64,000 nt of DNA from UBA1275 sp002323515 (GTDB lineage: Bacteria > Bacteroidota > Rhodothermia > Balneolales > Balneolaceae), in NCBI GenBank assembly GCA_964007875.1, contig CAXGAH010000008.1, positions 1-64,000 of the forward strand. The letters are read 5' to 3'. The position numbers and the translations under genes are program-made. A model generated the notes under the pieces. That model searched no databases, had not been told where the DNA came from, and worked only from the letters and a program-made list of their open reading frames with translations. Below, piece after piece: positions 1 to 7,982 of the stretch. The first letter of the stretch is position 1. Each line of letters begins with the position of its first letter.

Positions 1-767
1 AAGCATTACAAAACGTAGGTGATGCAAAGTCCATGCTTGATATAGTTGAAGGTGCTTATGGTAACATTATGGACAATCTTATAGAGATGAAATCCTTATC
101 TACTCAAGCAGCTAATGATACGCTGAGTTCAACAGAGCGTACGTATATTGCGAAGCAAATAAATGCATTATCTACTGATATAAACAGTATAGCAGCTTCG
201 TCAACTTTTAATGGAGTAGCATTATTGCCAACTTCAGATGCAACTAAAACTTTTCAAGTAGGAGAAGGCACCTCAGATACGATGTCTATCACATTTGAAA
301 CAGTAGATGTATTAGCATTATTTGGTGCTGATGATACAGCTCTAGCTGTTGATACTGATGGAGGAGGTGGTGATGTTGCTACTGAAATTAACGTCGAGAC
401 TGGCGCAGGTAATATGACTACAGCTGCCCAAACGCGTGGTCAGGTTGATTTCGATGTAACTGGTACAGTAGTTGATGCTGATCATTCTGATTTTAATACA
501 TTTACTACCAAGGTTGATACTGCAATTGGTACCCTTAATGGTTTCATGAATCAAGTGGGTATAGATCAACGCTCTCTTTCAAACAAAGAAGTAAACTTGA
601 CTGAAGCTATTACTGCGAATAGTGCAGCTAGGAGCCGAATCATGGATACTGACTTTGCGAAAGAGCAATCCAACTCAATTAGACTACAAATCCTTCAACA
701 AACTGCTACTGCTGCGTTGTCTCAAGCTAACATGGGACCACAAGCTGTACTTGGTTTCTTAGGATAG
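1..767 (+). CDS. Flagellin (5' end outside the window)
   Basis: This is the C-terminal part of a flagellin, the filament subunit exported by the flagellar type III system. The reading frame is open from base 3, upstream of the first internal ATG, and that upstream part (ALQNVGDAKS) matches the next gene (ALQNVSDAKS), so the gene starts before the window. The conserved D1 helices (MDNLIEMKSL, TQAANDTLSS) and the C-terminal D0 helix (LRLQILQQTA-like, ending VLGFLG) flank a short, divergent, Gly/Asp-rich middle around positions 300-480. The product ends in the usual aromatic-containing tail. It is very similar to the following gene, so this is a recent paralogue. A strong terminator follows directly. 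Identity as flagellin is secure; its share of the filament is unknown. Confidence 0.95.
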   Translation, partial: ALQNVGDAKSMLDIVEGAYGNIMDNLIEMKSLSTQAANDTLSSTERTYIAKQINALSTDINSIAASSTFNGVALLPTSDATKTFQVGEGTSDTMSITFETVDVLALFGADDTALAVDTDGGGGDVATEINVETGAGNMTTAAQTRGQVDFDVTGTVVDADHSDFNTFTTKVDTAIGTLNGFMNQVGIDQRSLSNKEVNLTEAITANSAARSRIMDTDFAKEQSNSIRLQILQQTATAALSQANMGPQAVLGFLG

Positions 768-792
768 TACAAAAGGTTCTTTTAATCCTTAG

Positions 793-827
793 CCCGATCC
801 TCCTTAGCCAGGGGGGTCGGGTTTTTT
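793..827 (+). terminator. Rho-independent terminator of flagellin 1
   Basis: An 11-bp stem (793-803 with 811-821, two G-U pairs, 7-nt loop) is followed by six T. It lies 25 bases after the flagellin stop. A near copy occurs at 2292-2327. Confidence 0.9.
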
Positions 828-894
828 ATTTTCAAAAAAAATTAAACAAATATTGCCTAAATAAGCTTTTAAAAAGTGTTTTTGCAAAAAATAT

Positions 895-921
895 TAAAGT
901 CTGTGTTATAAGGAGCGATAA
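895..921 (+). promoter_or_regulatory. Sigma-28 (FliA)-type promoter for flagellin 2
   Basis: TAAAGTCT (895-902), an 11-base spacer and AGCGATAA (914-921) match the class-3 flagellar consensus TAAAGTTT-N11-GCCGATAA at 13 of 16 positions with exact spacing. It sits 73 bases before the flagellin ATG at 995. The match is seen directly; recognition by FliA is inferred from the family consensus. Confidence 0.75.
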
Positions 922-960
922 CTGTTTCAAATCAAAAAGTTCAATGAACTGAGATTTTAA

Positions 961-990
961 AAAGGATTAAATAAAAACATAAAGGATTAA
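961..990 (+). repeat. Tandem AAAGGATTAA leader element, ribosome-binding site of flagellin 2
   Basis: The ten-base sequence AAAGGATTAA occurs at 961-970 and again at 981-990, 20 bases apart. The second copy is placed as a ribosome-binding site for the ATG at 995. The first copy may be a duplicated or standby site. Confidence 0.5.
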
Positions 991-994
991 AATT

Positions 995-1960
995 ATGGCA
1001 AGCTTTGGTGACTTTAACAAAGTAAACACGAATGTAACGGCGATGGAGGCGAGGCTTTCATTAAACAAGATAAATGCGGAACTAGGAAATAGTCGATTAA
1101 AACTATCTACCGGTTATAAGATTAATAATGCTGAAGATGATTCGGCTGGCTTTGCAATTGCTACTAAACTACGTAGTAGAATAGCAGGCCTAGAGCAAGC
1201 TCTTCAGAATGTGAGTGACGCTAAATCAGTGATGGACATAGTAGAAGGATCTTACTCTTCTATCATGGACAATCTGATTGAAATGAAAGGATTAGCCACA
1301 CAAGCAGCTAATGATACCTTGAGTTCAGCAGAACGAACATTGATAGCCAAGCAGATAAACGGTTTAAGTGTAGACATTAATGCAACTGCTGATGCAGCTA
1401 AATTTAATGGAGTTTCACTTCTTCCGACTTCAGCATCGTCACTAACTTTTCAAGTGGGCGAAGGTACAGCTGATACAATGTCCGTAGCATTAAGTCAAGT
1501 TGACACTGCTGGTTTGTTTGGGAATGTTGACAATACAGAATTAGGTAGTGGTAACAATGATATTGAGCTTACCATTGCTGGTGTTACATCTGATACAACA
1601 GTTTTAACTGCTGCTACTCATGCACGTGGTGAAATTGAATTCGAGATGAATGGAACAGAAGCACGTGCAGTGGGTGCTGACTTTAGAGTCTTAATGACTA
1701 AAGTGGATACAGCAATTGGTACACTGAATGCATATTTCAATCAATTAGGTATTGATCAACGATCATTATCTGGTAAGGAAGTAAACCTGACTGAGGCAAT
1801 TTCGGCAAATAGTGCCGCAAAGAGTAGAATTATGGATGTAGACTTTGCTAAAGAGCAGTCAAACTCTGTAAGACTACAGATCCTACAGCAAACTGCGACC
1901 GCGGCTTTATCACAAGCTAACATGGGTCCGCAAGCTGTATTAGGGTTCCTCGGACAGTAA
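995..1960 (+). CDS. Flagellin
   Basis: This is a complete flagellin of 321 residues, the structural subunit of the flagellar filament. The N-terminal D0/D1 region (residues 1-150) holds the conserved flagellin helices, with LSTGYKINNAEDD at about 37-49 and the RIAGL and MDNLIEMKGL helices. The C-terminal D0 helix ends with VLGFLGQ. The middle (about 160-225) is short, so the protein lacks bulky D2/D3 surface domains. The ATG start has an AAAGGATT ribosome-binding site and lies downstream of a sigma-28-type promoter. It has the clearest sigma-28 promoter of the three flagellins here, which suggests it may be a major subunit. The symbol fliC/hag would be usual, but with three paralogues the assignment is arbitrary. 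Confidence 0.97.
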   Translation: MASFGDFNKVNTNVTAMEARLSLNKINAELGNSRLKLSTGYKINNAEDDSAGFAIATKLRSRIAGLEQALQNVSDAKSVMDIVEGSYSSIMDNLIEMKGLATQAANDTLSSAERTLIAKQINGLSVDINATADAAKFNGVSLLPTSASSLTFQVGEGTADTMSVALSQVDTAGLFGNVDNTELGSGNNDIELTIAGVTSDTTVLTAATHARGEIEFEMNGTEARAVGADFRVLMTKVDTAIGTLNAYFNQLGIDQRSLSGKEVNLTEAISANSAAKSRIMDVDFAKEQSNSVRLQILQQTATAALSQANMGPQAVLGFLGQ

Positions 1961-1968
1961 ACGGAAAA

Positions 1969-2001
1969 TTAGCGACTTAACCCGAGTGGTTAAGTCGCTA
2001 A
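1969..2001 (+). terminator. Perfect hairpin after flagellin 2
   Basis: A perfect 14-bp stem (1969-1982 with 1988-2001) with a 5-nt loop starts eight bases after the stop codon. No T-tract follows, so it may act as an mRNA 3'-end stabiliser as much as a terminator. Confidence 0.6.
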
Positions 2002-2377
2002 TATACTAGATGATTAGTTGGACAATTATAGTCCAAATGAAAAAATAAAAACCGTGTACTAAGAACTATATATTTAGTATAGGCGAGTTGGAGAGTGAAG
2101 TCAGAAAGATGGCTAAAGAATGACTTCCAAGGAATTACATAAACAAGAGTCTAGAAGTAAGTTGAGTACAATTTTCACTAGACAAAAATCAAAAAGGTAG
2201 AATATGATACAATCATATCCCATTTTGAAATGGAACAACACTTAGTTCTTTGATTTTATTGAATGATATATAAGGTTCTTTTAATCCTTGGCCCGATCCT
2301 CCATTTACTGGGGGGTCGGGTTTTTTTATATTTACAATATTATATGTACTTATGAATATTATTAGTTAGTTTTAAAT
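2002..2377 (+). other. Flagellin intergenic region with orphan repeat
   Basis: I see no gene in this A+T-rich region. Bases 2272-2302 repeat the 3' flank of flagellin 1 (773-803) with one difference, including an 18-base identical block. The copy carries its terminator, yet no flagellin lies directly upstream of it. No clear sigma-28 promoter is visible for the flagellin at 2378. Short inverted repeats occur at 2096-2128 and about 2152-2185. Confidence 0.5.
2292..2327 (+). terminator. Orphan flagellin-type terminator
   Basis: An 11-bp stem (2292-2302 with 2310-2320) is followed by seven T. Stem sequence and upstream flank duplicate the terminator at 793-827. It lies between two flagellins, 50 bases before the next ATG, and does not directly end any gene. 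Confidence 0.85.
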
Positions 2378-3295
2378 ATGGATATTGGTGTCATACATAA
2401 TAAACTTGTTGAAATGGAAGCGAAACTTGCTCTTGATAGAGTAAATAAGCTCCGTTCACAAACGCTTCTTAGGTTATCTACTGGCAAAAGAATTAACTCA
2501 GTTTCAGATGATCCAGTAGATTTTTCAATAGCTTCCAAGCTTAAAGCAAAAATTGCTGGTTTAACCCAGGCTTTGGATAATGTAGCCGAGGGTTTGACCA
2601 TATTTGGCCTTGTTGAGGGTGCGTACGAAAATATCATGGACAACCTAATCGAAATGAAAAGTCTGGCTACTCAAGCATCTAATTCTGTTTTAAGTACCAC
2701 AGCTAGGCAAAATATTGGAGATCAGATAGAGCAGCTAGGATCCGATATTAATGACCTTGCAAAATCAACCTCCTACAACAGTGTTTCACTACTCGATGGG
2801 ACAAATCTCGCAGGTAATCTTTCTTATACATTTCAAACAGGAGATGGGACTAGTGATATTAATTCGGTGAACTTACCAGCAGTAAGTACGGGGCAACTAT
2901 TTAATGATGGTAGTGCTGGCACGCTCCAAACTAATATTACTATATCAGCGGTGAATAATGGTTCGGATCCTAAAGTGAGAGGTGAATTTACTATTGCGTC
3001 ATCTGCATCAGCTGCAAATTTTAGCAGCTTTATTACCAATATAGACTCTGCAATAACGGAGTTAAACGGATATATGAATAGCTTAGGTATCGTCCAAAAT
3101 ACTTTTACTACTAAACAATTGAGTCTTCTACAGTCTATCAATGTTCACACAGAGATTAGAAGTAATACACTTGATGCAGATCTAGCAAAAGAGCAGAGTG
3201 AAAGTATCAGATTGCAAATTCTCCAAAAAACAGCCGTTGCCGCTTTAGCTCAAGCAAACTTACAACCGGGTGTGATACTAAATTTTTTAACATAA
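2378..3295 (+). CDS. Divergent flagellin paralogue
   Basis: This 305-residue protein belongs to the flagellin family: LSTGKRINSVSDDP near residues 33-46, MDNLIEMKSL in the D1 helix, and a C-terminal helix with IRLQILQKTA ending VILNFLT. It is clearly more diverged than the two upstream copies. The N-terminus is shorter and starts MDIGVIHNKL, and the tail differs (LQPGVILNFLT rather than MGPQAVLGFLG). The middle (about 150-215) is again short. No sigma-28 promoter or strong ribosome-binding site is visible, and a terminator sits just upstream, so it may be transcribed separately and weakly. It could be a minor filament subunit placed near the hook or tip. Family assignment is firm; the role is inferred. 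Confidence 0.92.
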   Translation: MDIGVIHNKLVEMEAKLALDRVNKLRSQTLLRLSTGKRINSVSDDPVDFSIASKLKAKIAGLTQALDNVAEGLTIFGLVEGAYENIMDNLIEMKSLATQASNSVLSTTARQNIGDQIEQLGSDINDLAKSTSYNSVSLLDGTNLAGNLSYTFQTGDGTSDINSVNLPAVSTGQLFNDGSAGTLQTNITISAVNNGSDPKVRGEFTIASSASAANFSSFITNIDSAITELNGYMNSLGIVQNTFTTKQLSLLQSINVHTEIRSNTLDADLAKEQSESIRLQILQKTAVAALAQANLQPGVILNFLT

Positions 3296-3354
3296 AAATC
3301 ACTTATACGATCGAGTATTTGAGATTTAGAATTTGGTATTTCATAAACGACATC

Positions 3355-3391
3355 AAAAAACCCTGTATTACTATTTCCTAGTAATACAGGG
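3355..3391 (-). terminator. Terminator of tRNA-Leu
   Basis: An 11-bp perfect stem (3361-3371 with 3381-3391, 9-nt loop) is followed on the minus strand by six T, directly after the tRNA-Leu 3' end. Confidence 0.85.
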
Positions 3392-3396
3392 CTGCG

Positions 3397-3484
3397 TACC
3401 GCGGGCCGGGCTCGAACCGGCACGGTCATTTAAATAACCATTGGATTTTAAGTCCAACGTGTCTACCAATTCCACCACCGCGGC
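3397..3484 (-). tRNA. tRNA-Leu (anticodon UAA)
   Basis: The 88-nt cloverleaf has a 7-bp acceptor stem (GCCGCGG with CCGCGGU), discriminator A and the T-loop GGTTCGAGCC. It has the long variable arm of a class II tRNA and the anticodon loop ACTTAAAAT, which gives UAA. CCA is not encoded. A TATATTTG element (minus strand of 3492-3499) just upstream resembles the -7 TAnnTTTG box of Bacteroidota, though no well-spaced -33 box is visible. Confidence 0.95.
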
Positions 3485-3623
3485 AAAATGACAAATATAT
3501 GATATAAAGGAAAAATTACCTACTAATTTACCAAAAATGTAGCATATGACTTTTTGCATCTCTAAAATGATTATTATAGATGGGTTACTATCTGAGATCA
3601 ACATAATTAATCATTGAGCCACA

Positions 3624-4235
3624 ATGTTTCGACAAATCGTAAAATTTTTGATTAGTGGAATACTCTTTTTCATCATACAAATTTCAAATTCTACTCAAGT
3701 AATTGCACAGTTAGAAGTTGGGGTGTCGTATGAGCTGCGAGAAGAAAATCCTCAAAATGGATTTGGGCTGAAAATTGAAACAGGATTATTACCCAATATT
3801 CCATTAGTCAATATTGGAACAAGAATACATTTTAGTCACTTTTCTGAAGATAATAACCTAACACAATCGGGGATTACATTTTCAGAAGAAGTCATTAACT
3901 ATGATCTTGGAATAGCACTTGTTGCAAGTATCAATGTCGGTATTGTAGAGCCGTATGCCGGGTTAGGTATCGGTTCTGAGGAGATAAATATTACAACAGA
4001 TTTAATTTCTGGTTTAATGGATCAAAGTAATCCTATGTTGCTATCCATTTTAAGCCAAAAAACTGAAAATAATTTATATTGGAATGCCTTAGTAGGTGCT
4101 AAAATTAGTGTATTACCTGTATTGAGACCTTTCATAGAATATAGATATACCGATACCAGACTAGGCAAACCAAGATTAGAGCAGTTTAGTCCTCAAGTAG
4201 GCAGAGTAATTGTTGGTATAGCTATTAAATTTTAA
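3624..4235 (+). CDS. Small outer-membrane beta-barrel protein
   Basis: The protein has 203 residues. The N-terminus is a signal peptide (positive FRQIVKF, then a hydrophobic stretch, with a plausible cut after VIAQ near residue 29). The rest alternates polar and hydrophobic residues as in beta-strands, with glycine turns, for example VEPYAGLGIGSEE and LVGAKISV. It ends VGIAIKF with the C-terminal phenylalanine expected of a barrel inserted by BamA. The likely structure is an eight-stranded OmpA/OmpX-like barrel without a periplasmic domain. It lies 15 bases before the relA/spoT gene and may be cotranscribed, but that does not reveal a function. No specific family was recognised. Confidence 0.75.
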   Translation: MFRQIVKFLISGILFFIIQISNSTQVIAQLEVGVSYELREENPQNGFGLKIETGLLPNIPLVNIGTRIHFSHFSEDNNLTQSGITFSEEVINYDLGIALVASINVGIVEPYAGLGIGSEEINITTDLISGLMDQSNPMLLSILSQKTENNLYWNALVGAKISVLPVLRPFIEYRYTDTRLGKPRLEQFSPQVGRVIVGIAIKF

Positions 4236-4250
4236 TTATGTGCAGATCAA

Positions 4251-6497
4251 ATGCCTGTTGATACAATTCAAAAATATAATTTAGAGGCATATAAACTTCG
4301 TAAGCCTCAAAAAGAGGATTTGCATGAGTTGTTTAAAGCCTGTCAAAAAAATTTGTCAGAAGAGGATAAGCAGACCATAATAAAGGCATTTAAGTTATGC
4401 TACTTGTCACATAGACGTATAAAAAGAGCTTCAGGCGAGCCTTATTACTATCATCCAGTAGAGGTAGCAAAAATTGTTGCCAAAAAAATTAATATGGATG
4501 TAACCTCCGTTATAGCCGCCCTTTTACATGATACGATTGAGGACACCGATGTAGAGATCGATGACATTACACACTGGTTTGGAAGCGAAGTAGCCTCGTT
4601 AATTAATGGAGTTACTAAAATTACGGGGGTATTTGAAACTAGAGATGCTAAGCAAGCTGAAACGTTTATGAAGCTTATGCTGAGTATGGTAGAGGATATG
4701 CGAGTTATATTGATAAAATTTGCCGATCGTCTTCATAACATGAGAACCATTCAATATTTAGCTCGTGATAAACAGATACAAATTTCGTCTGAAACAATGG
4801 ATCTTTATGCACCTCTTGCCCATAGATTTGGGTTATTTGCAATAAAAAATGAATTAGAGGATTTATGCTTCAAAACAATTGATCCAGTCTCTTATAAATA
4901 TGTGGCAAGAAAGCTGCGTGAAAAAAAAGAAGACAGAGAAGCGTTCATTGATGAATTAATGATGCCGGTTGGGCGAGAACTTGCCAAATTGAAAGTAAAA
5001 TTTGAAATAAAAGGAAGACCTAAGCATATCTACTCTATTTATAGAAAGATGCAGCGACAACAAAAACCTTTTGAAGAAATTTACGATTTATTCGCTATAA
5101 GAATAATATTAGAAGAACCGCATACAAAAGAAGACTGCTGGAGAGTATATTCCATAATAACCGATTCTTATACTCCAATACCAGAACGGTTTAGGGATTT
5201 TATTTCCGTACCAAAAGTTAATGGATATCAATCGCTTCATACCACAGTGATTACGAATAAAGGTATGAAAGTTGAGTTTCAGATTAGGACCAGAAAAATG
5301 GATGTAATAGCAGAGGAGGGTCTTGCTGCTCATTGGAAATATAAGGAGGGGGATCAAGATGGGTCAAAAACATTGGACCGGCTAATCTCATGGGTCCGAG
5401 AGGCATTGGATAATCCAAAGCCAGATTCTACCAGCGATTTTGTAAAAGATTTTCAACTTAATCTGTATCAAGAAGAAATATATGTATTTACCCCAAATGG
5501 GGAACTAAAAACATTACCAATTAATGCTTCTCCAATCGATTTTGCTTTTGAAATTCACTCTGAAATTGGTGAACGAGCGATGGCTGCAAAAGTAAATGGT
5601 AGAATGGTACCATTGAGGCATAAGTTAAAAAACGGAGATCAAGTAGAAATAATTACAGGATCTAAAATAAATTTAAATCCTGACTGGATAGAGGATGTAG
5701 TAACGCATAAAGCAAAATCTCGTATTCGTCAATTTATTAATCATAAGAAGCGAACAATAGCTGACGAAGGGCGTAAAATTTGGAATAAACGGGCCAGAAA
5801 AGAAAAACTTGAATTATCTGAGCAAGAAATGTCAAAGGTAGCCAGATTATTCAATTATGATTCTGTGCAAAGCTTTTTTTATCATTTATTTACGGGTTCT
5901 GTTGACATAAATAAAGTATATAAATATGCAAGAAATTTAAAGCTTACGGGTAAAGTAGAACTAGAGTTTTCTGCTAGTATTAATAATGAGGTAGATAAAA
6001 AAAGTATTCAAAAAAAATACCTTAAGGAATTAAGAACATCCTCAGAAAGTAATGCGATCATACTTGACGGGGGCATAAATCAGTTAAAATTTACATATGC
6101 AAATTGCTGTAATCCTATACCTGGTGATGAAGTATTAGGTTTTATCTCAAGAAATGGAGATGTCAAGATACATCGTGCGATGTGTAATAATGCCAAGCAT
6201 TTATTAAAGAATGAAAACGATCGAATTGTAGATGTTCGTTGGGCAAAATCGGTTCAAACTAATTTTTTAGGTGCGATTAGGATAATTGGCGAAGATCGAG
6301 TGGGTATGATTAATGATATTACCGATGTCCTTTCTAAGTCTTTGTCAACCAACATGAAGAGTATAAATGTTACTTCAGATGAAGGTATGTTTGAAGGCAT
6401 AATTACTTTGGACGTAGATGGTAAGGTCCACCTAGAAAAAATAATGAAACGACTGGAAAGATTACAAGGGGTAAAAAATGTACTTAGATATGAATAG
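4251..6497 (+). CDS. RelA/SpoT bifunctional (p)ppGpp synthetase/hydrolase
   Basis: This 748-residue RSH enzyme makes and degrades the alarmone (p)ppGpp in the stringent response. The HD hydrolase domain (about 45-200) keeps the metal ligands H69, H93-D94 (HDTIED) and D159 (FADRLHNMRT), so hydrolysis should be active. The synthetase domain (about 240-365) contains GRPKHIYSIYRKM, the loop ending NGYQSLHTT, and EEGLAAHWKYK. A TGS domain follows (about 407-470, YVFTPNGELKTLP). The helical/zinc-finger region includes the cysteines of ANCCNPIPGD near 622, and the ACT domain covers about 670-748. Length and order match full-length Rel/SpoT enzymes. Both halves look intact, so I call it bifunctional. 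No second RSH gene is in the window. Confidence 0.97.
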   Translation: MPVDTIQKYNLEAYKLRKPQKEDLHELFKACQKNLSEEDKQTIIKAFKLCYLSHRRIKRASGEPYYYHPVEVAKIVAKKINMDVTSVIAALLHDTIEDTDVEIDDITHWFGSEVASLINGVTKITGVFETRDAKQAETFMKLMLSMVEDMRVILIKFADRLHNMRTIQYLARDKQIQISSETMDLYAPLAHRFGLFAIKNELEDLCFKTIDPVSYKYVARKLREKKEDREAFIDELMMPVGRELAKLKVKFEIKGRPKHIYSIYRKMQRQQKPFEEIYDLFAIRIILEEPHTKEDCWRVYSIITDSYTPIPERFRDFISVPKVNGYQSLHTTVITNKGMKVEFQIRTRKMDVIAEEGLAAHWKYKEGDQDGSKTLDRLISWVREALDNPKPDSTSDFVKDFQLNLYQEEIYVFTPNGELKTLPINASPIDFAFEIHSEIGERAMAAKVNGRMVPLRHKLKNGDQVEIITGSKINLNPDWIEDVVTHKAKSRIRQFINHKKRTIADEGRKIWNKRARKEKLELSEQEMSKVARLFNYDSVQSFFYHLFTGSVDINKVYKYARNLKLTGKVELEFSASINNEVDKKSIQKKYLKELRTSSESNAIILDGGINQLKFTYANCCNPIPGDEVLGFISRNGDVKIHRAMCNNAKHLLKNENDRIVDVRWAKSVQTNFLGAIRIIGEDRVGMINDITDVLSKSLSTNMKSINVTSDEGMFEGIITLDVDGKVHLEKIMKRLERLQGVKNVLRYE

Positions 6498-6550
6498 TTG
6501 GTAGCTATTGAGTCATTAGTTCATTAATTTATTATCTGTATTTACATAAA

Positions 6551-6592
6551 TAACAATTGTTAAGGCTTAAATAGATTAGAAGCTTAATCTAT
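6551..6592 (+). promoter_or_regulatory. Two inverted repeats upstream of the HU gene
   Basis: A 12-bp perfect palindrome TAACAATTGTTA (6551-6562) is followed by an 8-bp inverted repeat ATAGATTA/TAATCTAT (6571-6578 with 6585-6592). Both lie 65-110 bases before the HU start. They could be operators or chance A+T-rich palindromes. Confidence 0.3.
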
Positions 6593-6657
6593 ATATCAGC
6601 TAAAGAAATAATAAAATTGTCTAACATTAAGAAGAGTAAAGATTTGAGGATAAAATT

Positions 6658-6981
6658 ATGATGACTTACACAAAACGTGATATAGTACGAAGAGTTGCAG
6701 AAGCTAACAATGATCCTATGATCAAAGTTGAGCCATGGGTAGATTCTGTAATTGTTGCACTAAGAGAGATCATGATGTCTGCCGACACCGAATGTCGTAT
6801 CGAAATTAGAGATTTTGGTGTCTTCGAGGTAAAGGAAACTAAGGCCAAGCCAAAAGCTAGAAACCCTAAAACTAACGAAGTTATCTATGTCCCTGCCCAT
6901 CGTAAAACTCATTTCAAGCCAAGTAAAATGCTAAAGCAGTTCTTGCGTGAGCCATTGGAAGACGAATATAAAAAGGATTGA
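6658..6981 (+). CDS. HU/IHF-family DNA-binding protein
   Basis: A 107-residue nucleoid protein. It has the HU fold: N-terminal helices (KRDIVRRVAEANN), then the beta-arm region with the GVFEVKETKAKPKARNPKT signature (residues about 60-78) and the PAHRKTHFKPS strand. A 12-residue acidic/basic tail extends beyond the typical 90-95. It bends DNA as a dimer and is important for chromosome architecture. Two adjacent ATG codons exist (6658 and 6661); the first is used here. It begins a packed run with ruvX, def and fmt, where its TGA overlaps the next start. Whether it is HU or an IHF subunit cannot be decided from sequence alone. Confidence 0.93.
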   Translation: MMTYTKRDIVRRVAEANNDPMIKVEPWVDSVIVALREIMMSADTECRIEIRDFGVFEVKETKAKPKARNPKTNEVIYVPAHRKTHFKPSKMLKQFLREPLEDEYKKD

Positions 6982-7406
6982 GTGCCGATTACTTCAGATA
7001 TGTAAGTGTGGATTTAGGTCAAAAACGAACAGGCTTAGCCCACACTGACTTATTAAGGACTATAGCTAGTCCTTTAGAAACGGTGTTGACAACGAAGTTA
7101 ATGCCTCGTTTACGAGAGCTCATAGAAACAGGGCAATACAAGGGACTGGTAGTGGGTTGGCCACTTGAAACAAGTGGGAAAGAGGGTAAATCAGTGGAAA
7201 GAGTTCGCTCGTTTATCAATCAAGTCGAAAAACAACTTCCTGGCTTAGAAATTCATAAAGTAGATGAGAGATATAGCTCTGAAGAAGCTAGTTCTATCAT
7301 GATTTTGTCCGGTCTGCCCAAAAAGAAACGACAAGAAAAGAAGCGAGTAGATCAAATAGCCGCGGCAATAATTTTACAACGCTTCTTGGATTTTAACAGT
7401 CATTGA
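6978..7406 (+). CDS. ruvX: YqgF/RuvX-family nuclease
   Basis: The protein has 142 residues and an RNase H-like fold. The family is implicated in pre-16S rRNA 5'-end maturation and described as a putative Holliday junction resolvase. The catalytic acids are D12 in VDLGQKRTGLA, the E97 region in VDERYSS (usually DERLTT) and D125 in KRVDQIAAA. The VVGWPL(E) strand follows the family pattern (VVGLPL). The start is a TTG at 6978 whose last two bases are shared with the upstream TGA stop (TTGA), a layout typical of translational coupling. No better ATG is available before the conserved D12 strand. Confidence 0.92.
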   Translation: MSADYFRYVSVDLGQKRTGLAHTDLLRTIASPLETVLTTKLMPRLRELIETGQYKGLVVGWPLETSGKEGKSVERVRSFINQVEKQLPGLEIHKVDERYSSEEASSIMILSGLPKKKRQEKKRVDQIAAAIILQRFLDFNSH

Positions 7407-7418
7407 ATCTGTGAATAT

Positions 7419-7982
7419 ATGTCTATATTGCCTATAGTTACTTACAATGATCCCATTTTGAGGGAAAAAGCAAAAGAAGTGGAGAGTCGTACTGAGTTCA
7501 TTGATCAGTTTGTAAAAGATCTGATCGAAACTATGTATTACTCTAATGGTTTAGGTTTAGCCGCACCACAAGTAGGGGCTTCTTACCGTATTTTTGTTTT
7601 TGATCCCGATCCAATGTTAGAAGAAGACGAAGAAAAATTGGGGCTTATCGTATGCATTAATTCGAAGATAATAGCACAAAGTAGTCAGCAGATTAGTATG
7701 GATGAGGGCTGTCTTAGCATTCCAGCTATAAAAGATACGGTAAAACGAGCAGAAAAAATTACACTTCATTATTTAGATGAAAATTTTGTAGAGCATACTC
7801 GCGAATTTATCGGTTGGCCAGCTAGAATCATATTACATGAGTATGATCATTTAGATGGGATACTTTTTATAGACCACCTCTCCTCATTTAGAAGGCGAAT
7901 GCATAAATCCCAATTAAAAGCTATCGAAGCGGGCGAGGCGGAAGCGCCTTATCCCATCCGCCCAAAAAAGCAAGGATCATGA
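7419..7982 (+). CDS. def: Peptide deformylase
   Basis: This 187-residue metalloenzyme removes the N-formyl group from nascent proteins. All three active-site motifs are present: GLGLAAPQVG (43-52), EGCLSIP (96-102, metal ligand C98) and HEYDHLDG (140-147, ligands H140 and H144 with catalytic E141). The length is typical. It starts 12 bases after ruvX and its stop overlaps the fmt start by ATGA. The pairing with fmt is classical because the two enzymes add and remove the same formyl group. Confidence 0.98.
   Translation: MSILPIVTYNDPILREKAKEVESRTEFIDQFVKDLIETMYYSNGLGLAAPQVGASYRIFVFDPDPMLEEDEEKLGLIVCINSKIIAQSSQQISMDEGCLSIPAIKDTVKRAEKITLHYLDENFVEHTREFIGWPARIILHEYDHLDGILFIDHLSSFRRRMHKSQLKAIEAGEAEAPYPIRPKKQGS

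Noticed and set aside
2362..2643. Minus-strand frame inside flagellin 3
   Set aside because: It is antisense to the conserved flagellin N-terminal helices, whose coding pattern is certain.
3371..3604. 77-codon minus-strand frame over tRNA-Leu
   Set aside because: It reads through the tRNA and its terminator and has no family resemblance. The cloverleaf explains the sequence.
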